Origin: CAYLHF01 sp964383365
GTDB taxonomy: Bacteria; Bacteroidota; Rhodothermia; Rhodothermales; UBA10348
Direction of reading: 5' to 3'
DNA length: 16,579 nt
NCBI GenBank assembly: GCA_964383365.1
Contig: CAYLHF010000049.1
Span: 1 to 16,579, forward strand
Part shown: positions 13,127-16,579 of the stretch, piece after piece
How the letters are laid out: every line of letters begins with the position of its first letter
Numbering within the stretch: position 1 is the first letter of the stretch
Notes under the pieces: generated by a model
Told to the model about the DNA's origin: nothing
Database searches by the model: none
What the model saw: the letters and a program-made list of their open reading frames with translations, nothing else
Made by a program: the position numbers and the translations under genes

Positions 13127-13954
13127 CTACTTACGGTTTCGGCGACGGATAATCAGCTTATCCGACGCTTTGTTTTTCTTTCGTGTCTTAAATCCCTTAG
13201 CCGGAACACCGCTGGGTGAGCGCGGGTGTCCTCCGGATGCTTTACCCTCACCACCACCCATCGGATGGTCGACCGGGTTCATCACCACACCACGCGTCTT
13301 CGGGCGGACACCCATCCATCTCTTGCGCCCTGCCTTACCCAGATCGATATTCATGTGATCAGGATTGGAGGTTGTACCGATCGTGGCCATACAGTCAACC
13401 GGAACCATTCTTGTTTCACCCGATGGAAGACGAAGAATAGCATATTTACCTTCACGAGCCGTTAGCTGAGCGTACGTTCCTGCGGAACGCGCTAATTGCG
13501 CTCCTTTTCCCGGCTTCATTTCAATAGCGTGCACATTCGAACCTACCGGAATATTCCGGAGCGGTATACAGTTGCCAGCTTCAGGCGTTGCGTCCGGTCC
13601 GTTCGAAAGCGTCATACCGACTTCGATCTCGTTTGGAGCGATGATATACCGCTTCTCGCCATCTGCATACACCAGAAGGGCGATTCTCGACGATCTATTC
13701 GGGTCGTACTCGATACTTGCCACTCGGGCAGGAATACCAATTTTATTCCGCTTGAAGTCTATTATCCGATATCGACGCTTGTGCCCACCACCCTGATGTC
13801 GGACCGTGATTCGGCCGTGGTTATTCCGGCCGCCCTTCTTTGTGAGAGGGGCGAGCAGGCTCTTCTCCGGTGTAGACTTCGTTATGGTATCGAAGGCTGA
13901 AACGGAGCGTTGCCGCTGTCCCGGCGTATTCGGTTTTAGTTTCTTTATGGCCAT
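13127..13954 (-). CDS. rplB: 50S ribosomal protein L2
   Basis: 275 aa, normal for L2. It opens MAIKKLKPNTPGQRQRSV; the RNA-binding part carries RHQGGGHKRRYRIIDFKR near residues 52-69; the C-terminal domain has NPVDHPMGGGEGK, with His230 corresponding to the conserved histidine near the peptidyl transferase centre (His229 in E. coli). L2 is needed for subunit joining. The stop TAG is only 2 nt before the rpsS ATG, the tightest non-overlapping junction in the window, suggesting translational coupling to rpsS. Confidence 0.99.
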   Translation of the reverse strand: MAIKKLKPNTPGQRQRSVSAFDTITKSTPEKSLLAPLTKKGGRNNHGRITVRHQGGGHKRRYRIIDFKRNKIGIPARVASIEYDPNRSSRIALLVYADGEKRYIIAPNEIEVGMTLSNGPDATPEAGNCIPLRNIPVGSNVHAIEMKPGKGAQLARSAGTYAQLTAREGKYAILRLPSGETRMVPVDCMATIGTTSNPDHMNIDLGKAGRKRWMGVRPKTRGVVMNPVDHPMGGGEGKASGGHPRSPSGVPAKGFKTRKKNKASDKLIIRRRNRK

Positions 13955-13987
13955 TCTATAAATCCCTTTTACTGGGCTCTGCTAACC

Positions 13988-14287
13988 CTAAATTTCCTCG
14001 AAGAAATCAATTCGCTGACTATCCGGGAGCAATGTCACCACTGCTTTCTTAAAACCAACCGTTCGACCATCCATACGTCCCTTCTTGGTCATCTGGGACC
14101 TGCGTTTGCCACGGACGTTCATCGTTCGGACTTCCTTGATCTGAACTCCCGGATACCGTGCCTCGATTGCGCTTCTGATTTCAATCTTGTTGGCTGTTTT
14201 ACGGACCTGGAATGCGTAGTGCCCCTGTTCCATCTGGTCTGTAAGCTTCTCGGTAATGAGGGGCTTTATTAAAATATTGTTGCTCAT
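13988..14287 (-). CDS. rplW: 50S ribosomal protein L23
   Basis: 99 aa, within the usual 95-100 range. It starts MSNNILIKPLITEKLTDQM and has the YAFQVRKTANKIEIRSAIE segment and the loop with RTMNVRGKRRSQ, both diagnostic of L23. The protein lies at the exit of the peptide tunnel and is the docking site for trigger factor and SRP. The tail DSQRIDFFEEI is typical of Bacteroidota-side L23. Spacing is 37 nt from rplD and 33 nt to rplB. Confidence 0.97.
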   Translation of the reverse strand: MSNNILIKPLITEKLTDQMEQGHYAFQVRKTANKIEIRSAIEARYPGVQIKEVRTMNVRGKRRSQMTKKGRMDGRTVGFKKAVVTLLPDSQRIDFFEEI

Positions 14288-14324
14288 CGCTTAATCTCTC
14301 TTGCAGAATGAATGGGCGTATCCG

Positions 14325-14963
14325 CTAGTTCTTTTTTGTCCCGAGTTGTGAACTAAGGGTCGCCAGTGCGCCCTTCTGACAAACCACTACCTGGGCCGCC
14401 ATGACATCCAAAGTTGACACGTCAGTCGCATTCCGAACGGTAAGTTTCCGCACGTTCCGACCAGACTGATTGATTGCCGGAGCAAACGACTCGGTCAGAA
14501 GCAGGACCTTCTTGTCGGCAAGTTCCATTGAAGTCAAAAAACCTTCTATCGAACTCGTACTGGGAGCGTCGAAGCCGAAATCTTCCACAACCCGTATCGC
14601 TTTCTCCTGCGCCTTGTACGACAACGCCGATCGCCTCGCGAGACCCTGTGTCTTGCGATTGACCTTCAGGTTGTAGGCGTGGGGACGGGGACCGAAGATT
14701 GTTCCACCTGATCTGCGCACCGGACTCTTCGCGCTACCCGCCCGAGCAGACCCTGTCCCTTTCTGGCGGTAAAGTTTCCTGGTAGAACCGGCTACTTCTC
14801 CGCGCTCCTTGGTCTTGTGCGTTCCCTGACGGGCCGCGGCCTGAATTCGACGCACGTCCAACCAGATCGCATGGTCGTTCGGCTCGACCTCAAATACGGT
14901 CTTGTCTAAGGAAACCGACTTTCCGGTTTCTGTGCCGTCCTGCTGATAAATTTTAACTTTCAT
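14325..14963 (-). CDS. rplD: 50S ribosomal protein L4
   Basis: 212 aa. The extended loop that lines the peptide exit tunnel is clear: KLYRQKGTGSARAGSAKSP followed by VRRSGGTIFGPRPHAYN. The C-terminal globular part ends with a conserved-looking segment on the late alpha/beta core. In E. coli L4 is the autoregulator of the S10 operon, acting on a leader before rpsJ; no comparable leader is present here because tuf lies immediately upstream. The gene starts 17 nt after rplC and ends 37 nt before rplW. Confidence 0.98.
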   Translation of the reverse strand: MKVKIYQQDGTETGKSVSLDKTVFEVEPNDHAIWLDVRRIQAAARQGTHKTKERGEVAGSTRKLYRQKGTGSARAGSAKSPVRRSGGTIFGPRPHAYNLKVNRKTQGLARRSALSYKAQEKAIRVVEDFGFDAPSTSSIEGFLTSMELADKKVLLLTESFAPAINQSGRNVRKLTVRNATDVSTLDVMAAQVVVCQKGALATLSSQLGTKKN

Positions 14964-14980
14964 CTTCTAATAGAGACGCT

Positions 14981-15607
14981 CTAATTCTTTCTCAATTCTA
15001 CGAGACCGTTCTTCGGACCCGGTACTCCCCCGCTGACCAGAATCAAATTCTGATCTGGAATAATCTGTATGACGAGTAAATTCTGAACCATTACCCGATC
15101 ATTACCGGTTCGCCCCCCCATACGCATTCCCTTGAATACGCGTGAAGGCCACGACGATGCACCGATCGATCCAGGGGCTCGCTGCCGATTATGCTGACCG
15201 TGTGTGGCCATTCCGACACCATGGAATCCATGTCGCTTAACAACGCCCTGGAATCCTTTCCCCTTGCTCGTTCCGACAACATTGACGTACTCGCCTTCCT
15301 CAAACACATCCTCGAGACTGACTTCGTCGCCTACATTCACTTCTTCCGAGTGGGCTTCAAACTCACAGAGATTCCTCTTCGGTGATACGCCGGCAGCCTT
15401 GAAGTGCCCTTTCATGGCACCCGAAGTATGCTTTTCCTTTCTGTCTCCAATTGCCAACTGAACAGACGCATAGCCGTCGGTTTCAACGGTCTTGATCTGC
15501 GTCACGACATTTGGCTTTACCTCGATTACGGAACATGGATACTGGGTTCCGTCCTCGGTGAAGACGCTCGTCATTCCGAGCTTTTTTCCTAATAGTCCGA
15601 TACTCAT
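14981..15607 (-). CDS. rplC: 50S ribosomal protein L3
   Basis: 208 aa, normal for bacterial L3. It begins MSIGLLGKKLGMTSVF, and the second half has the typical core with GKGFQGVVKRHGFHG and RAPGSIGASSWPSRVFKG. L3 is an early-binding 23S rRNA protein whose long loop reaches the peptidyl transferase centre. The glutamine that is methylated in E. coli L3 (SIGQ) is alanine here, a common natural variant, so PrmB-type methylation at that site is not expected. The 66-nt spacer upstream separates it from the lipoprotein gene; rplD follows after 17 nt. Confidence 0.98.
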   Translation of the reverse strand: MSIGLLGKKLGMTSVFTEDGTQYPCSVIEVKPNVVTQIKTVETDGYASVQLAIGDRKEKHTSGAMKGHFKAAGVSPKRNLCEFEAHSEEVNVGDEVSLEDVFEEGEYVNVVGTSKGKGFQGVVKRHGFHGVGMATHGQHNRQRAPGSIGASSWPSRVFKGMRMGGRTGNDRVMVQNLLVIQIIPDQNLILVSGGVPGPKNGLVELRKN

Positions 15608-15673
15608 TTCGCTTTTCTATCTGAAGTCTGATTCAGCGTAGCACAGGTAAAAAAATCCGTACTCGCCGAATGA

Positions 15674-16153
15674 CTATGATCTCGAAAGTGTCAGGGTCGC
15701 ATTTCCGGTCAGGGTCGTACCAAACAGCGTGTTAAGCAGCGTACTTGTCGTTGCATCTGCCGTGAAGTCGACCACCGTGTCGTTGTTCTTAAAGTTGTAC
15801 GTAAAGACGAGTGGAACGGTACCGATTCCCGCTACCTCGGCTGAAAGTGTAAGCCTTTTCGCCGCCTCGTCGAGTGAATAGTCACCCGTGATGGTCGTAT
15901 TTCCGGCCGGATCTACTGCGACTACACCGATCGTAAACGTCGTTGCCGTAAATGTGACAGTAACCGATGTAAACGCAGCCGAAAAGGACGAAAACTGATC
16001 ACCGTCAGCATCAGAGACGCCTGTTAGAGACCAAGACCGGCTCGACAGTTTCTGAACTACAGACTGACTTTCACTGTCACCATTGTTGGAACTGCTGTCA
16101 CAGCCCGCAACAACAAGCGCTGCAAAAACAATAAATACAGATAACTTTCTCAT
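15674..16153 (-). CDS. Predicted lipoprotein of unknown function inserted in the S10 operon
   Basis: 159 aa. Residues 1-17 form a lipoprotein signal peptide (MRK, then a hydrophobic stretch ending VVAG) and Cys18, the only cysteine, is the lipid site. A Ser/Asn/Asp linker follows to about residue 35. The rest is rich in Thr, Val and Phe in alternating beta-strand patterns, with SWSL at 40-43 and GDYSLDEAAKRLTLS at 90-104. That layout resembles the lipocalin-like beta-barrel lipoproteins common in Bacteroidota, but I do not recognise a specific family. An AGGG lies 8 nt before the ATG. It starts 19 nt after rpsJ and ends 66 nt before rplC on the same strand, so it should be co-transcribed with ribosomal genes. 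Asp follows the lipid Cys. The cellular location (periplasmic side or surface) and role are unknown. Confidence 0.88.
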   Translation of the reverse strand: MRKLSVFIVFAALVVAGCDSSSNNGDSESQSVVQKLSSRSWSLTGVSDADGDQFSSFSAAFTSVTVTFTATTFTIGVVAVDPAGNTTITGDYSLDEAAKRLTLSAEVAGIGTVPLVFTYNFKNNDTVVDFTADATTSTLLNTLFGTTLTGNATLTLSRS

Positions 16154-16172
16154 GGTCTTTTCCCTGTTGAGG

Positions 16173-16481
16173 TCAAACTTTAATCTCTACGTCGACACCG
16201 CTTGGTAATTCAAGCTTCATCAACGCATCAACCGTCTTACTACTCGTCGACAAAATGTCGATGAGACGTTTATGGCTGCGCGTCTCAAACTGATCCCTAG
16301 CCTTCTTGTCCACATGTGGACTCTTCAAGACCGTGTAGATCGACTTCTTTGTAGGAAGTGGAATCGGCCCACTCACTACTGCTCCTGTCGATTTCACGGT
16401 TTTGATGATTTTCTCAGCGCTCTTGTCGATCAATGTATGATCGTACGACTTGAGCTTGATCCTGATTTTCTGACTGGCCAT
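16173..16481 (-). CDS. rpsJ: 30S ribosomal protein S10
   Basis: 102 aa, the normal length for S10, starting MASQKIRIKLKSYDH and carrying the conserved central segment with SPHVDKKARDQFETRSHKR. S10 sits in the 30S head; in E. coli it also acts with NusB in antitermination. It follows tuf closely, so there is no room for the long L4-responsive S10 leader known from E. coli; any control of this operon must work differently. The next gene downstream is not rplC but a lipoprotein gene 19 nt away, which is unusual. No clear Shine-Dalgarno sequence precedes the ATG. Confidence 0.98.
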   Translation of the reverse strand: MASQKIRIKLKSYDHTLIDKSAEKIIKTVKSTGAVVSGPIPLPTKKSIYTVLKSPHVDKKARDQFETRSHKRLIDILSTSSKTVDALMKLELPSGVDVEIKV

Positions 16482-16498
16482 AAGTCGATTGTTTCAAT

Positions 16499-16516
16499 GG
16501 ACCACACGTGTGGTCC
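16499..16516 (-). promoter_or_regulatory. Perfect 18-base palindrome in the tuf-rpsJ spacer
   Basis: GGACCAC and GTGGTCC flank a central ACGT, giving a perfect 18-base palindrome. As RNA it folds to a 7-pair GC-rich stem with an ACGU tetraloop, 11 nt after the tuf stop and 17 nt before the rpsJ start. No U-run follows, so it does not look like an intrinsic terminator. It could be a processing or stability hairpin separating tuf from S10 messages, or a dyad bound by a DNA-binding protein. The structure is seen directly; the function is inference. Confidence 0.4.
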
Positions 16517-16527
16517 GGCCGAATGAT

Positions 16528-16579
16528 TTAGTCGTTGATTTTGGATACGACGCCTGCACCAACCGTGCGGCCGCCTTCC
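16528..16579 (-). CDS. tuf: Elongation factor Tu, C-terminal end only (partial)
   Basis: Only the last 16 codons are inside the window; the gene enters from the high-coordinate edge. They read EGGRTVGAGVVSKIND followed by TAA, which matches the conserved end of EF-Tu domain 3 (E. coli has GGRTVGAGVVAKVLG). EF-Tu is the GTPase that carries aminoacyl-tRNA to the ribosomal A site. It precedes rpsJ by 46 nt, the usual str-to-S10 junction in bacteria, which suggests read-through from tuf into the S10 genes. Start, GTPase domain and copy number cannot be judged from here. Confidence 0.93.
   Translation of the reverse strand, partial: EGGRTVGAGVVSKIND

Noticed and set aside
14981..15607. Loss of the methylated glutamine in L3 as an anomaly
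   Set aside because: Other residues at this position are common outside Proteobacteria, so the substitution is ordinary.
15621..15636. CTGAA/TTCAG inverted repeat before rplC
   Set aside because: Only five AT-rich pairs with a 6-nt loop; expected by chance in a spacer of this length.
5863..15636. The 9-mer CTGAATCAG occurs in both the rplO-secY and the lipoprotein-rplC spacers
   Set aside because: Two occurrences of a self-complementary 9-mer in 16.6 kb are weak evidence; the flanks are unrelated.
15647..15656. Run of seven T on the transcribed strand after the lipoprotein gene, as a possible terminator
   Set aside because: No GC-rich stem precedes the run, so it does not qualify as an intrinsic terminator; the operon probably continues into rplC.

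Overview
The window is a bacterial ribosomal-protein supercluster (S10, spc and alpha operons run together) with every gene on the minus strand, so transcription enters at the high-coordinate end and leaves at position 1. It holds 32 genes: the last codons of tuf; rpsJ; a lipoprotein gene; rplC-rplD-rplW-rplB-rpsS-rplV-rpsC-rplP-rpmC-rpsQ; rplN-rplX-rplE-rpsN-rpsH-rplF-rplR-rpsE-rpmD-rplO-secY; map-infA-rpmJ; rpsM-rpsK-rpsD-rpoA; and rplQ, cut by the window edge. One gene, rpmJ (38 codons), was found only by reading the infA-rpsM gap by eye. No tRNA, rRNA, insertion sequence or CRISPR was seen, and there is no gene-free stretch longer than 107 bases.

The gene order without adk between secY and map, the zinc-free forms of S14, S4 and L36, the scarcity of Shine-Dalgarno sequences, the wording of L17 and a lipoprotein with a GCDSS-type start all point to the Bacteroidota/Rhodothermota/Balneolota side of the FCB group. 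I favour a Rhodothermota- or Balneolota-like bacterium at moderate confidence; this is inferred from remembered family features, not from a database search.

The genes make one functional unit: ribosomal proteins of both subunits, the protein-export channel SecY, methionine aminopeptidase, initiation factor IF-1 and the alpha subunit of RNA polymerase, all needed in proportion to growth rate. Two things break the routine. First, a predicted lipoprotein gene of unknown function lies between rpsJ and rplC, a junction that in familiar genomes holds nothing else. Second, the genes are loosely packed: most spacers are 30-107 nt, only map and infA overlap, and many spacers can form compact hairpins on the transcribed strand. 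The strongest are upstream of rpsD (three hairpins in a row), upstream of rpsM (13 pairs), upstream of rpsH (two mutually exclusive hairpins), between rplF and rplR, and a perfect 18-base palindrome between tuf and rpsJ. The first three sit next to genes whose products (S4, S8) are classical autoregulators of these operons in other bacteria, so they are candidates for undescribed r-protein leader elements. Short hairpins also occur by chance, so a folding and covariation test is needed before calling them functional.
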